64,000 bases of DNA from Geomonas subterranea (GCF_019063845.1 NZ_CP077683.1:3960501-4024500); one strand, 5' to 3'; shown: positions 10,690-20,584, numbered from the stretch's first letter. A program made the numbers and translations. The notes: generated by a model not told the origin, from the letters alone.

Positions 10690-12519
10690 TCAGGCTGCTC
10701 CACCGACCAGTCCGATCGGATCCACGATTAGTGCCACCCTGCCGTCTCCCATGATGGTCGAACCGCCGATCCCGGGGAGGTTGGCGAGGAACTTGCCCAG
10801 CGATTTGATGGCAACCTCCTGTTGCCCAAGGAGCCTGGTCACGATCAGGCCGATCCTCTTCTCGGCGACCCCCACGATGACCACATAGCAGGTGTCCCGG
10901 TCGGTGTAGGCCTCCTGGCAGCCGAAGGTCCGCTGCAGCCGCAAAAGCGGCAGCACCGAGTCCCGCAGCTTCAGCACCTCCTGTCCGCCGATCATGTGGA
11001 ACTCCTTCTTGCTGACGCGCATGGTCTCGATGACCGACGCCAGCGGGATGGAGTACACCTCCTTCTCGACCTCAACCAGCAGGGACTGGATGATGGCCAG
11101 GGTGAGCGGCAGCTTCAGGATGAACTCGCTGCCGTGCCCCAACTCGTTCTTGATCTCGATGATGCCGTTCAGCTTCCGGATGTTGGTGCGCACCACGTCC
11201 ATGCCGACACCGCGCCCGGAGAGGTCCGTGGTCTGCTCTTTGGTGGAGAAGCCGGGAAGGAAGATCAGGTCGAGGATCTCGCGCGTCCCCATGGCCGCGA
11301 CCTGCTCGTCGGTGACGAGCCCCTTGTCGAGCGCCTTCCTGGCGATCCGGTCCGGGTCGATCCCCCGGCCGTCGTCCTTGATGCTGATGACGATCTGGTT
11401 CCCCTCGTGGGCGGCGGAGAGGACCACGGTGCCGGTCCGGTCCTTGCCGGCGGCAAGGCGCTGGTCAGGGGTCTCCAGGCCGTGGTCGAGGGCGTTCCTG
11501 ATCAGGTGGATCAAGGGGTCGCCGATCTCGTCCACGACGGAGCGGTCCAGTTCGGTCTCCTCTCCGTAGATGACCAGGTCGACTTCCTTCCCCAGGTCGC
11601 GCGCCAGGTTCCTGACGATGCGGGGGAACTTCTTGAAGACCTTCTCCACCGGGAGCATGCGCATCTTGAGGACCTGCATCTGCAGTTCAGAGGTGACGAA
11701 GTTGAGCCTCTTGGAGAGCTTGCCGAAATCGTCGCCGAACTCGGCGGGGTTCAGCCCGGTCTGGTAGTCGCTGTGCAGCTGGATCATGCGGTTACGCTCC
11801 AGCACCAGCTCGCCCACCTGGTTCATCAGGTCGTCCAGGCGCTTCACGTCCACCCTGACCGTCGAGTTGTCGGCGAGATCCTCGCCCCCTCCCTTGGCGG
11901 GAGCCTTCTGGGGCTCCTTGACCGGCTGGGGCTTGGGCTGCGGCGCCGGCGCCACCTGCCGGGAGGGTGCCGGCTCGGCTTTCGCCTGCGCCTCGGGCTC
12001 CTGCGGGGGGGCTGACGCCTCGGCGGCGGGGGCGGTCGCGGCGGGTTCAGCGGGCGTTGCCGCCGGGGCTCCCTTCTTCTCTTCCTTGGGGGCGAAGACC
12101 GGGGCGAGCACGGTCGCCTCCACGGCGTTCTCGGAGAGGAAGGGGATCAGCTTGGCGATGGTACCCTCCAGGTCCCGCTCGACGATCTCGCCCCCCTTGA
12201 TGTCGGCCACCAGGGTCTTCACCAGGTCGACCGCCTCCAGGATCACGTCCATGATCTCGGAGGTGAGCGTCAGCTCCACCTTCCGCAGGCGGTTCAGAAC
12301 GTCCTCGGTCTTGTGCGTGACCTTGACCAGCATGTCGAACCCAAGGAAGCTCGAGGCCCCCTTGACCGTATGGATGGACCGGAAGATCCGGTTCATGAGG
12401 TCGGCGTCTTCCGGGCTCTTCTCCAGGGAGATCAGGTCGTCGTCAAGTTTTTCGAGGAGTTCGGTGGTCTCGGCGAGAAAGCCGTCCAATAACTCCTGAT
12501 CTTCGCAGTCTATGGCCAT
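10690..12519 (-). CDS. cheA: Chemotaxis histidine kinase CheA
   Basis: A 609-residue kinase that phosphorylates response regulators in response to receptor arrays. Domains in order: Hpt with His50 in IHTVKGASSFLGF; an Ala/Pro/Glu-rich linker of ~80 residues; the dimerisation helices (RLDDLMNQVGELVLERNRMI); an HATPase domain with HLIRNALDHG (N box), IKDDGRGIDP and SGRGVGMDVV; and a C-terminal CheW-like regulatory domain. No separate CheY-binding P2 domain is obvious. The four-cysteine-poor short form is typical of single-operon pathways. It is transcribed after cheW. Confidence 0.97.
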   Translation of the reverse strand: MAIDCEDQELLDGFLAETTELLEKLDDDLISLEKSPEDADLMNRIFRSIHTVKGASSFLGFDMLVKVTHKTEDVLNRLRKVELTLTSEIMDVILEAVDLVKTLVADIKGGEIVERDLEGTIAKLIPFLSENAVEATVLAPVFAPKEEKKGAPAATPAEPAATAPAAEASAPPQEPEAQAKAEPAPSRQVAPAPQPKPQPVKEPQKAPAKGGGEDLADNSTVRVDVKRLDDLMNQVGELVLERNRMIQLHSDYQTGLNPAEFGDDFGKLSKRLNFVTSELQMQVLKMRMLPVEKVFKKFPRIVRNLARDLGKEVDLVIYGEETELDRSVVDEIGDPLIHLIRNALDHGLETPDQRLAAGKDRTGTVVLSAAHEGNQIVISIKDDGRGIDPDRIARKALDKGLVTDEQVAAMGTREILDLIFLPGFSTKEQTTDLSGRGVGMDVVRTNIRKLNGIIEIKNELGHGSEFILKLPLTLAIIQSLLVEVEKEVYSIPLASVIETMRVSKKEFHMIGGQEVLKLRDSVLPLLRLQRTFGCQEAYTDRDTCYVVIVGVAEKRIGLIVTRLLGQQEVAIKSLGKFLANLPGIGGSTIMGDGRVALIVDPIGLVGGAA

Positions 12520-12561
12520 TTTATGCTCCGGGAAGGGGGATCCTTTCCCCCAGGTGGTGCC

Positions 12562-13059
12562 TTACGCTACGTTGCTGAACAGCCTTCTTTCGTCGGCGGA
12601 GAACATCTTCTCCAGGTCGAGCAGCACCAAAAGCCGCTCCGCCTGGTTGATGACTCCCGCCATGCACTCCTGCTCGATGCCGCTGGAGACCACCGGGGGA
12701 GGCGGCTGGATCTCCTTGCCGGAGATGCGGATCACCTCGGACACCTCGTCGACGATGAACCCCATCAGTTCGCCCACCACCTCCATCACCATGATGCGGG
12801 TGCGCTTGTCGTACTCCGCGTCCATGAGGTCGAACTTCTTGCGCAGGTTGATGATGGGGATGACCTTGCCGCGCAGGTTGATCACCCCCTCCACATAGTG
12901 GGGGGTGTTGGGCACGCGCGTGATGTTGAGCATCCGGATGATCTCGCGCACCATCAGGACGTTGATGCCATACTCTTCTTTTTCCAGGTTGAAGCTTACC
13001 AACTGGATCAGCTCCCCCCCGTACTCTTCGCTCTTGACCTTGGTGAGTGCGGTCTCCAT
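12562..13059 (-). CDS. cheW: Chemotaxis coupling protein CheW
   Basis: A 165-residue adaptor that links chemoreceptors to CheA. The family core is clear: QLVSFNLEKEEYGINVLMVR, NTPHYVEGVINLRGKVIPII and the final LLVLLDLEKMFS. It is the first gene of the minus-strand che operon, with cheA starting 42 bp downstream. No receptor or cheY gene is present in the window, so inputs and outputs must be encoded elsewhere. Confidence 0.96.
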   Translation of the reverse strand: METALTKVKSEEYGGELIQLVSFNLEKEEYGINVLMVREIIRMLNITRVPNTPHYVEGVINLRGKVIPIINLRKKFDLMDAEYDKRTRIMVMEVVGELMGFIVDEVSEVIRISGKEIQPPPPVVSSGIEQECMAGVINQAERLLVLLDLEKMFSADERRLFSNVA

Positions 13060-13281
13060 GGACCCTCCCTCTGCGGTGAAATGGACGGGGTGTGGGGCAC
13101 CCGCCCTATTGTCCCCTAATCGGCCAGCCGGGACAAAGGTTGAATATTTTTTTCCTCTAACGCAAAACGAAGGCCAGCTCCGCGAAGCGGCGGCCCGTGC
13201 GGTTGGAGCCGCCGCGCCGGAGTCGGTATCCGGCCAACGGGCAGAAAATTGACTGGTGGGAAATCATCGCAAGTCATTTAA

Positions 13282-13310
13282 TTGACATTGCCGAAAGAAC
13301 TCGCTATAGT
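13282..13310 (+). promoter_or_regulatory. Sigma-70-type promoter of the NtrC-type regulator gene
   Basis: TTGACA (13282-13287), a 17-bp spacer and TATAGT (13305-13310) lie 65 bp before the regulator start at 13376. Apart from this, the 316-bp cheW/regulator gap shows no gene. Confidence 0.7.
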
Positions 13311-13375
13311 TTCGGACGTTGACCGTTTTTGTATCGGCTTGATTCGCAGCAACTTTAACCGAAATCGGGGAAACG

Positions 13376-14782
13376 ATGGAAACGCCGAAAATACTGATCG
13401 CAGACGATGACAAGAAGACACGGGACTTCGTGGCCGCCTTCCTGAGCTACAAGGGGTACCAGGTCTACCAGGCCTTCGACGGGCAGGACGCCCTGCAGAA
13501 GATCGAGATGCACGACGTGCAGATGGTCATCACCGATATCATGATGCCGCGGGTGAACGGTCTGGAGTTCATCCGGCAGCTTAAATCGCTCCGCCCGGAG
13601 ATAGTCACCATAGCCTACAGCGCCTTCGCCAATAACGAGATGACCGCCAATCTCCTGAAGGCGGGGGCGTTCTTCTATCTGGAGAAGCCCTTCAACCTCG
13701 AGGAACTGGAAACCCACGTCAAGCGCGGCCTGGAGCACCAGGCGCTGCAGAGCAAGAGCTTCCGGTCCAAGCCTTGCATAAAGAACAGGGCGCTTTTGAA
13801 CAACATCATCGGGGAAAGCGAAAAGATGCTTTCGCTCTTCGAGATGATCGAGAAGGTGGCCACCTCCGACTCCACCGTGCTGATCCAGGGTGAGTCGGGG
13901 ACCGGCAAGGAACTGGTGGCCCGCGCCATCCACGACCTCTCCAACCGCTCCGACAAGAATTTCGTGGCGCTCAACTGTGCGGCTATTCCCGACGAGCTCC
14001 TGGAGAGCGAGCTGTTCGGGCACGTCAAGGGCTCCTTCACCGGCGCCGTCGCGACCCGCGTCGGCCGCTTCGAGATGGCCGACAAGGGGACCCTGTTCCT
14101 GGACGAGATCGGGGACATGAAGGCGAACCTGCAGGTGAAGCTCTTGCGCGTGCTGCAGAGCAGGGAACTGGAACCGGTCGGTTCGACACGTTCCAAGAAG
14201 GTCGATGTCAGGATCATCGCGGCCACCAACCAGAACCTGGACCACATGGTCGCCTCCAAGGAGTTCCGCGAGGACCTGTACTACCGGCTTTCCGTGATCC
14301 CGATCATGCTTCCCCCCCTACGCGAGCGCGGCGCGGACATCCCGCTGCTTTTGAACAGCTTCCTGGAGAAGTTCAACCGGAGCAAGCAGCGCAAGGTTCA
14401 AGGTTTTGACAAGCAGGCGCTGGAGATCCTCGGGAGCTACGACTGGCCCGGCAACGTGCGCGAGCTGGAGAACCTGGTGGAGCGCCTGGTGATCATCAAG
14501 GGGACCGGGGTGATCAACATCCACGACCTCCCCGAGAAGTACCGCGGCGGCCGCAGCACCCCGGTGGTGCACGGCGAGCACATGATCACCCTTCCCGATG
14601 ACGGCTTCTGCCTGAACAGCGCCGTCGAGGAATTCGAGAACCGGCTGATCATGCAGGCCCTGGAGAAGAGCGGCGGCAACAAGAAGGAGGCTGCCGAGCT
14701 CCTGAACCTGAAGCGGACCACGCTGATCGAGAAATTGAAGAAGAAGAAACTTGTTTACGGGGAGACCACGCTTTCCCCGTAA
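13376..14782 (+). CDS. Sigma-54-dependent response regulator (NtrC/FlrC-like)
   Basis: A 468-residue regulator with receiver, AAA+ and Fis-type HTH domains. The phospho-acceptor is Asp54 ([10 protein letters not shown]). The AAA+ domain has Walker A GESGTGKE and [13 protein letters not shown]; the sigma-54 contact loop is GSFTGA instead of the common GAFTGA. The HTH ([20 protein letters not shown]) resembles FleR/FlrC-type flagellar regulators. With a transglycosylase lacking a signal peptide just downstream, a role in flagellar or surface gene control is plausible but inferred. The partner kinase is not in the window. Confidence 0.93.
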   Translation: METPKILIADDDKKTRDFVAAFLSYKGYQVYQAFDGQDALQKIEMHDVQMVITDIMMPRVNGLEFIRQLKSLRPEIVTIAYSAFANNEMTANLLKAGAFFYLEKPFNLEELETHVKRGLEHQALQSKSFRSKPCIKNRALLNNIIGESEKMLSLFEMIEKVATSDSTVLIQGESGTGKELVARAIHDLSNRSDKNFVALNCAAIPDELLESELFGHVKGSFTGAVATRVGRFEMADKGTLFLDEIGDMKANLQVKLLRVLQSRELEPVGSTRSKKVDVRIIAATNQNLDHMVASKEFREDLYYRLSVIPIMLPPLRERGADIPLLLNSFLEKFNRSKQRKVQGFDKQALEILGSYDWPGNVRELENLVERLVIIKGTGVINIHDLPEKYRGGRSTPVVHGEHMITLPDDGFCLNSAVEEFENRLIMQALEKSGGNKKEAAELLNLKRTTLIEKLKKKKLVYGETTLSP

Positions 14783-14793
14783 GAGGGGAGCCT

Positions 14794-15582
14794 ATGTCGA
14801 TCAATCCGATAAACACGGCGCCGGCGGGCGTCGAAGGGGCCAGGAAGCCGGCCCCCGCCTCCGGTTCGCCGGCAGTACCCTTCCGGGACATGCTGGACCA
14901 AAGCGGTGCCGGCGCCGAAGTGACGCCGCAGGCCGCGGCCGAGGCGCTGCGGCTGAAGATGCTCAGTTCCGCACTCGCCATCGGTGGTGACGCCGCCGCG
15001 TCGTCCCCCTCCACCACCCCCAACGTCAACGTGCAGGGATTGTTGAACCGGTTTCTGGAGCAGCTTCCTGCCGGCGGCAGCGCCGTAGCCGAGACCCGGG
15101 AAGCCGCGGCCGATCAGGGGCCCGAGGCGGCTTTCCAGGCGCAGCAGGCCCATTTCACTGCCGGCGAACTCCCCGCGGTACCGGGGCTGTCGGGTGACAG
15201 CTCCACCGATGCCATCATCCAGCGGGCCAGTCAGCGCTACGGTGTCGACAGCGGACTGATCCGCGCCGTCATCAAGGCCGAGAGCGACTTCAATCCCCGT
15301 GCGGTGAGTTCAGCCGGAGCCCGGGGGCTGATGCAGTTGATGCCCGCGACCGCGCGGGGGCTCGGCGTCACCGATTCCTTCGATCCCGAGCAGAACATCA
15401 TGGCCGGCACCAGGTTCTTGAAGGACATGTTGCGGCGCTACAACGGCAACGTCGACGAAGCCCTCGCCGCCTACAACTGGGGCCCCGGCAACGTCGACCG
15501 TCACGGCACCGACACCCTCCCCCGCGAAACCCGGAGCTATCTGGCCAAGGTAAAAGGGTACTACGCCCAGTACCTGGCTTAG
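14794..15582 (+). CDS. Lytic transglycosylase (SLT domain) without signal peptide
   Basis: A 262-residue protein: a low-complexity Ala/Pro/Gly-rich N-terminal region of ~135 residues and a C-terminal SLT domain. The catalytic Glu163 is in IKAESDFNPRAVS, followed by SAGARGLMQLMPATARGLG and the AYNWGPGNV motif. No N-terminal signal is visible, unlike housekeeping transglycosylases; flagellar rod-linked enzymes can lack one because they use the flagellar export system. It starts 11 bp after the regulator stop, so the two are probably cotranscribed. Confidence 0.88.
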   Translation: MSINPINTAPAGVEGARKPAPASGSPAVPFRDMLDQSGAGAEVTPQAAAEALRLKMLSSALAIGGDAAASSPSTTPNVNVQGLLNRFLEQLPAGGSAVAETREAAADQGPEAAFQAQQAHFTAGELPAVPGLSGDSSTDAIIQRASQRYGVDSGLIRAVIKAESDFNPRAVSSAGARGLMQLMPATARGLGVTDSFDPEQNIMAGTRFLKDMLRRYNGNVDEALAAYNWGPGNVDRHGTDTLPRETRSYLAKVKGYYAQYLA

Positions 15583-15603
15583 AGACAGGGGTCGAGTAAA
15601 AAC

Positions 15604-15640
15604 AAAAGCCTCCGCACCAAAAGGTGCGGAGGCTTTTCAC
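15604..15640 (+). terminator. Rho-independent terminator after the transglycosylase gene
   Basis: A perfect 15-bp stem (AAAAGCCTCCGCACC with GGTGCGGAGGCTTTT) and AAAA loop, T-rich on the plus strand and A-rich before the stem. Confidence 0.9.
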
Positions 15641-15663
15641 ATTGTGGTTCTCCGCGTTACCCC

Positions 15664-15706
15664 GTCCACCGGGTCCACCAGGTCCACTTCTGTCCACCGG
15701 GTCCAC
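15664..15706. repeat. GTCCACC short tandem word cluster
   Basis: The word GTCCAC occurs five times in about 43 bp (GTCCACC, GGTCCACCA, GGTCCACTT, GTCCACCGG, GTCCACAGA). It lies between two convergent genes, and similar GTCC word clusters occur at 3853-3900 and 19601-19636. Confidence 0.6.
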
Positions 15707-15772
15707 AGAAAGCCGCTCCCTCGGCCGCCGTAGCTGCCGTGTTGGCCGGCGCCCTTCGGGCGCCTTACCCGA

Positions 15773-16270
15773 CTACTCCCTCACATAGATGTTCTGATCC
15801 GAACTGTGCACCATGGTCATGACGCGCATGTACTCGTCCTCGATCATGTCATAGTGCCCCTGGGTTTCCCTGATCACCGTCTCGAACACGCGACGTACCA
15901 GCGGATCGACCACATCCTTCACCAGGATGGTGTAGAAGTCGATGCAGGCCTTCTCCTCCTTCAGCGCGATCTCAAGCGCCTTCTGCTCGTGGCTCTCGGC
16001 GGCGATGGCCTGCTCCAGCGCGAGATGGGTGGCGGACTGCTTGTCAGGGGGTGAGGCGAGGTAGCTGTCGATGTCCCCCAGGTCCCCCCCGCGGTAGTGG
16101 TCGAAGAAGGCGCGCAGGTGCCCCGCCTCTTCGTTGGCCAGCAGGGCGAACACCTTCTTAGATCTCTCGTCCTTGCTCACTGACCCCGCCCGATGGTAGA
16201 AGTCCATGCTTTCCTTCTCGGTCTTGATGGCCAGCTTCAATGCTTCCTGCAGAGTATATTCCTTGAACAT
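15773..16270 (-). CDS. Ferritin-like (rubrerythrin-type) diiron protein
   Basis: A 165-residue four-helix protein with two ExxH units, typical of the rubrerythrin/ferritin-like superfamily: EKESMDFYHRAG, ANEEAGHLRAFF, EEKACIDFY and RETQGHYDMIEDEY. There is no rubredoxin domain. Such proteins act in peroxide or iron handling in anaerobes; the exact reaction is not known here. ATG 16270 is preferred over 16294 because it has a GGAGGTG ribosome site. Confidence 0.85.
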   Translation of the reverse strand: MFKEYTLQEALKLAIKTEKESMDFYHRAGSVSKDERSKKVFALLANEEAGHLRAFFDHYRGGDLGDIDSYLASPPDKQSATHLALEQAIAAESHEQKALEIALKEEKACIDFYTILVKDVVDPLVRRVFETVIRETQGHYDMIEDEYMRVMTMVHSSDQNIYVRE

Positions 16271-16367
16271 GGCTGCACCTCCGTAACGGTTCAATGGGAA
16301 TTGCCTGGCAAAGAGTATATCGAAGCCGGGTAGGAGGTCAAATTACTGAAATGGCAATGAAAACAGT

Positions 16368-17156
16368 CTAATGCGCAGGTCGGGCGGCCAGGGAGGGGGC
16401 GAGTTTCAAGAGGCGGACGGTATTGTCGAAGGCATGGCGGCCAAGATCCTCGAGCGGGATGCCCCTGATCTCGGCCACACGCCGTGCCGTGGCGATTAGG
16501 TGGGCGGGCACGTTGATGTCGCCGCGAAACGGTTCCGGCGCCAGGTCCGGCGCGTCGGTCTCCAATAGCATCCGCTCCAGCGGAACCTCCCTGGCGACCT
16601 CCACCGGGCGTCGGGCGTTGGCGTAGGTGACGGTTCCGGAGAGGGAGATGTGCAGCCCGAGCTTCAGGCAGGCGTGTGCCGTCTCGATACTCCCCGAAAA
16701 CGCGTGCATCACCCCCCCGGTGCCCTCCACCCCGGACCCGCGCAGGATGGCGAGCAGGTCCTCGAACGCCTTCCGGCAATGAAGCAGTACCGGCAGTCCC
16801 GCCTCCACCGCGACCTGCAGTTGCGCCGCGAAGGCGAGCCGTTGCGCCTGCCGGGAAGGGGAGGGGAGGAGGTAGTCGAGCCCGATCTCGCCTATGGCGC
16901 AGGCCGATGCCGCTTTACGTCGCAACTCGGAGAGTGTCGAAGGGGTGACGATATCGGCGTGCATGGGGTGGACGCCGTAGGCGGGGAAGATGCGGGGGTG
17001 ACTGGCGGAGAGTGAGTGGATGGCTTGCCACCCGGAAGGGTGCACGCCCGGGACCAGGAAGGCTGCGATACCGGCCCCCTCAGCCTCCTGGAGGAGCGTG
17101 CCCAGGCGGGGGAGCAGCTGCGGGTCATCCAGGTGACAGTGGCTGTCAAAAAGCAT
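16368..17156 (-). CDS. TatD family metal-dependent hydrolase
   Basis: A 262-residue TIM-barrel hydrolase of the TatD DNase family. Metal ligands are visible: H6 and H8 in DSHCHLDD, the Glu in IGEIGLDY, the His in LLHCRKAFEDLL and the Asp in ETDAPDLAPEP. The family shows 3'-5' exonuclease/deoxyribonuclease activity linked to DNA repair. It lies 3 bp downstream of the PilZ gene on the same strand, so the two are probably cotranscribed. Confidence 0.92.
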   Translation of the reverse strand: MLFDSHCHLDDPQLLPRLGTLLQEAEGAGIAAFLVPGVHPSGWQAIHSLSASHPRIFPAYGVHPMHADIVTPSTLSELRRKAASACAIGEIGLDYLLPSPSRQAQRLAFAAQLQVAVEAGLPVLLHCRKAFEDLLAILRGSGVEGTGGVMHAFSGSIETAHACLKLGLHISLSGTVTYANARRPVEVAREVPLERMLLETDAPDLAPEPFRGDINVPAHLIATARRVAEIRGIPLEDLGRHAFDNTVRLLKLAPSLAARPAH

Positions 17157-17159
17157 GGC

Positions 17160-17870
17160 CTAGAGGGTTACGCCGGGGTGGTCCTTGAGTTCCTTGATGA
17201 TCTCCACCTGGCGCTGGAAGATGTACTGGGAAATGATGAGTTCCGCCGCGCGCGACGGTTCGATTTCGAAGACCATGCGGAAGGTGTCGCCGGTGTGGAT
17301 CACCTTGAGCAGGGAAGCCGCGACCGTGATCGATCCGGAGGGGAGGGCTATGGTGAGTTCACCCGCCTGGCTGAGCGGCAGATTCGGCTCCCTGGCGACG
17401 TTGATGGACATTCCCGTAAGCGACATGTCGTGCAGGCGGCCGTGCAGCGCGTCCAGCTCCGGCGCGGCGAAGGAGGCGTCGATGGCTGAACCGAGCTGGA
17501 CCCTCACGGACATGCGGCGGTCGGCGCGCACCAGGGCGTAGCTCAGATTGGAGACCACCACCCGCGATTTCTCCACGTTCACGTAGGTCACCGCCGCAGC
17601 GACGTCCCGGTGAAAGTGGCTGCTTTTCAGGACCGTCAGCTTTTCATGCGCGATCACCACGGCCTGAATCTGGTTCACCGCCAGTTCCGCATCATGTTCC
17701 TCTACCGTGAGGACCTCGGCGCCGTAGCTCACCGGCACCTCGCGGTAGAAGTTGAGCAGCCTCAGGTCGTTTTTCAGCTTCCCAGCCTTGATCGCGGACA
17801 GGGTGGCGATGATCTCCGCCTGGTCCTGAGCTTCACTGGCGAGATGGAGCCGCTGGTAGATGTCGTTCAT
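17160..17870 (-). CDS. PilZ domain protein (probable c-di-GMP receptor)
   Basis: A 236-residue protein with an N-terminal flagellar-brake-like region and a PilZ domain. The two c-di-GMP signature elements are present: RxxxR as R119-MSV-R123 and D/NxSxxG as D148-MSLT-G153. PilZ proteins bind c-di-GMP and modulate motility, pili or exopolysaccharide. The target is not evident from neighbours (TatD downstream, prfC divergent). Confidence 0.85.
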   Translation of the reverse strand: MNDIYQRLHLASEAQDQAEIIATLSAIKAGKLKNDLRLLNFYREVPVSYGAEVLTVEEHDAELAVNQIQAVVIAHEKLTVLKSSHFHRDVAAAVTYVNVEKSRVVVSNLSYALVRADRRMSVRVQLGSAIDASFAAPELDALHGRLHDMSLTGMSINVAREPNLPLSQAGELTIALPSGSITVAASLLKVIHTGDTFRMVFEIEPSRAAELIISQYIFQRQVEIIKELKDHPGVTL

Positions 17871-17942
17871 GAAGGTTCCACCGGAAAAAAATTATTGCCC
17901 TTTAGGCGGTTGCTGTGCAATTATGCTTTGCTGTGATGGTCC

Positions 17943-17971
17943 GGCGAAGATACCCTCTTCGCCTTTCTTTT
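17943..17971 (+). terminator. Terminator-like hairpin in the prfC leader
   Basis: Perfect 8-bp stem GGCGAAGA/TCTTCGCC with a 5-base loop followed by TTTCTTTT, only ~32 bp before the prfC start and reading in the same direction. It may be an attenuator or end a short leader transcript; there is no upstream gene on that strand to terminate. Confidence 0.6.
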
Positions 17972-18002
17972 GTCCAGAGAATTTTAACGGGAGTTCCAGT
18001 TG

Positions 18003-19583
18003 ATGCGGCACAACGAGCAAGAAATAGAGAAGCGGCGCACCTTCGCCATCATCAGTCACCCTGACGCCGGTAAGACGACCATAACCGAGAAGCTGCTGCT
18101 CTTCGGCGGCGCCATCCAGCAGGCGGGAGAGGTCAGGGCCCGCAAGTCGGCGCGCCATGCCACCAGCGATTGGATGGAGATGGAGAAGCAGCGCGGCATT
18201 TCCGTAACCTCCTCGGTGATGAAATTCACCTACCGCGATTTCGAGATCAACCTCCTGGACACCCCCGGTCATAATGACTTTTCGGAAGATACCTACAGAA
18301 CCTTAACCGCCGTTGACTCCGTCCTCATGGTCATCGATTCGGTGAAGGGTGTCGAGAGCCAGACCAAGAAGCTCCTCGAGGTCTGCCGGCTGCGCCACAC
18401 GCCGATCATGACCTTCATCAACAAGCTGGACCGCGAGGGGCGTGAGCCGCTCGACCTGCTCGATGATATCGAAAGCACCCTCAATATCCAGTGCGCACCC
18501 ATGACCTGGCCCATCGGCATGGGGAAGCGTTTCCGCGGCACCTACCACCTCTACACCAAGGAAATCACCTTCTACGACCCGGAGGCCGACCGCGGGGTAG
18601 GGCAGGTCGTGACGGTCAAGGGTCTTGACGACCCACTCCTGGACGAGCTTCTCGGGAGCCAGGTGGAGGAACTGCGTAACGACGTTGAGCTCCTGGAAGG
18701 GGCGGCGCATCCCTTCGATGCCGAGGCCTACCTGGCCGGCAGGCAGACCCCCGTCTTCTTCGGTTCCGCCATCAACACCTTCGGGGTGCAGCAGCTCCTG
18801 GATTCCTTCGTCGAGAACGCACCATCCCCGCTGCCGCGCGAGGCGACCACCCGCACCGTCGACCCGTACGAGGAGCCCTTCACCGGCTTCACCTTCAAGA
18901 TCCAGGCGAACATGGACCCGGCGCACCGGGACCGCATCGCCTTCTTCAGGATCTGCTCGGGCAAGTTCGTGCGCGGCATGAAAGTGAAGCACCTGAGGTT
19001 GGGGCGCGAGGTGCAGATCTCCAACGCCACCATCTTCATGGCCCAGGACCGCACCAACGTGGATGAGGCCTATGCCGGGGACATCATCGGTATCCACAAC
19101 CATGGCACCATCAAGATCGGCGACACCTTCACCCAGGGTGAGGAACTTAAATACACCGGCATCCCCAACTTCGCTCCCGAGCATTTCAGGAAGGTGCGCA
19201 TCCTCAACCCGCTCAAGTCGAAGTCGCTCGAGAAGGGTTTGGTGCAGCTCGCCGAGGAGGGGACGACCCAGGTGTTCCGTCCGCTCATGGGGGCCGACTG
19301 GATCGTCGGTGCGGTGGGTATGCTGCAGTTCGACGTGGTCATGCACCGCCTCGAGCACGAGTACGGCGTGAAGGCGGCCTACGAGCCGGTTTCCTACGTC
19401 ACCGCGCGCTGGGTTACCGGTGACCGAAAAAGACTGGACGAGTTCCAGAAGAAAGAGGCGATGAACCTTTACCTGGACGGTGAAGGGAACCTGGCCTACC
19501 TTGCCGGGAGCCAGTGGCGTCTCGACAACACCATGGACAACTGGAAGGACCTCAGCTTCCACGCCACCCGCGAACACAGCTGA
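18003..19583 (+). CDS. prfC: Peptide chain release factor 3
   Basis: A 526-residue translational GTPase that recycles RF1/RF2 from the ribosome. G motifs: G1 [10 protein letters not shown]2 region [13 protein letters not shown]3 DTPGHNDF, G4 NKLD. RF3-specific continuity with [18 protein letters not shown] distinguishes it from EF-G. ATG 18003 directly follows an in-frame TTG at 18000; the ATG start is preferred. The length is typical. Confidence 0.96.
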   Translation: MRHNEQEIEKRRTFAIISHPDAGKTTITEKLLLFGGAIQQAGEVRARKSARHATSDWMEMEKQRGISVTSSVMKFTYRDFEINLLDTPGHNDFSEDTYRTLTAVDSVLMVIDSVKGVESQTKKLLEVCRLRHTPIMTFINKLDREGREPLDLLDDIESTLNIQCAPMTWPIGMGKRFRGTYHLYTKEITFYDPEADRGVGQVVTVKGLDDPLLDELLGSQVEELRNDVELLEGAAHPFDAEAYLAGRQTPVFFGSAINTFGVQQLLDSFVENAPSPLPREATTRTVDPYEEPFTGFTFKIQANMDPAHRDRIAFFRICSGKFVRGMKVKHLRLGREVQISNATIFMAQDRTNVDEAYAGDIIGIHNHGTIKIGDTFTQGEELKYTGIPNFAPEHFRKVRILNPLKSKSLEKGLVQLAEEGTTQVFRPLMGADWIVGAVGMLQFDVVMHRLEHEYGVKAAYEPVSYVTARWVTGDRKRLDEFQKKEAMNLYLDGEGNLAYLAGSQWRLDNTMDNWKDLSFHATREHS

Positions 19584-19600
19584 GGCAGGCATCGGTCGGC

Positions 19601-19636
19601 GTCCCACCAGTTTCACCAGTCCGACCAGTCCAACTG
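19601..19636. repeat. CACCAGT/GACCAGTCC short repeat
   Basis: The words CCACCAGT, TCACCAGT and CGACCAGTCC follow each other with about 10-bp spacing between prfC and the next gene, resembling the GTCC clusters at 3853 and 15664. Confidence 0.5.
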
Positions 19637-19657
19637 AATCAACGAGAAAAGCCGACC

Positions 19658-20545
19658 ATGAATACTGCACCCAAATCCGCCGCAGGCGGCGCCCTCCTCG
19701 TCCTTGCCGCCGCCACCCTTTGGGGGACCTCCGGCACCGCCCAGGCCCTCTCGCCTGCCGGCGTCACCCCCTGGAGCGTCGGTGCATTTCGCCTCATCGT
19801 GGGAGGCGCGGCTCTCATGGTCCTTGCCTTATTCAAGGGGGGGCTCGGCAAGGGGCGCTGGCCCTTCTGGGGCACCCTGGCGGCGGGCGGCTTCGTCGCC
19901 CTCTATCAACTTACCTTTTTCACAGCGGTCCACAGGACCGGCGTTGCCGTCGGCACGCTGGTCGCCATCGGCAGTTCCCCCGTGATCGCCGGGATTCTCG
20001 GGTTCATCGTCCGGGGAGAACGCCCGGGGCGTGCCTGGGGGATCGCGACCGTGCTCGCCCTCGCCGGCTGCAGCCTGTTGGTGACCGGTGGCGGTGACAT
20101 CGCCATCGATGTCGTGGGCATACTGCTGGCTCTTGGTGCAGGCACCTCCTATGCCTGTTACACCATGGCCATCAAGGTGCTTCTTCCCGGGAGGAGCTCC
20201 GAAGCGGTCATGGCGGTCGTCTTTTGCCTGGGCGCGTTCCTGCTCCTGCCGGTGCTTTTCCTGACCGACATCACCTGGGTGGCCACTCCCCGCGGGACCA
20301 TGGTGGTCCTCTACCTCGGCGTCGTGATCACCGCCCTGTCGTACTGGCTCTTCGCCATGGGACTGCGCAGCGTCCCGGTGGCCTCCGCGGTCACCCTTTC
20401 GCTGGCCGAGCCGCTCGTCGCCGCCCTGTTGGGGATCCTGTTCCTGGGTGAGCGCCTGACCCCCACCGCAATGGGGGGGATCCCGCTCCTCTTCGCGGGT
20501 CTCGCCGTCCTCGCCTACTCCATGTCCGGGAAACGAGCAGTATAA
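19658..20545 (+). CDS. EamA/DMT-family transporter
   Basis: A 295-residue protein with ten predicted membrane segments in two EamA repeats (LVLAAATLWGTSGTAQ begins the first; LLALGAGTSYACYTMAIKVL the second; SLAEPLVAALLGILFLGE near the end). The frame extends back into prfC, but ATG 19658 gives the family's normal start. It is the second DMT transporter of the window and is not closely similar to that at 6545. Substrate unknown. Confidence 0.88.
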   Translation: MNTAPKSAAGGALLVLAAATLWGTSGTAQALSPAGVTPWSVGAFRLIVGGAALMVLALFKGGLGKGRWPFWGTLAAGGFVALYQLTFFTAVHRTGVAVGTLVAIGSSPVIAGILGFIVRGERPGRAWGIATVLALAGCSLLVTGGGDIAIDVVGILLALGAGTSYACYTMAIKVLLPGRSSEAVMAVVFCLGAFLLLPVLFLTDITWVATPRGTMVVLYLGVVITALSYWLFAMGLRSVPVASAVTLSLAEPLVAALLGILFLGERLTPTAMGGIPLLFAGLAVLAYSMSGKRAV

Positions 20546-20552
20546 ATAAGTA

Positions 20553-20584
20553 AAGGGGCGCCGTCACCGGCGCCCCTTCGTTTG
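20553..20584 (+). terminator. Rho-independent terminator after the EamA gene
   Basis: An 11-bp perfect stem AAGGGGCGCCG/CGGCGCCCCTT with TCAC loop, followed by a short T-rich tail (CGTTTGTT). Confidence 0.8.
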
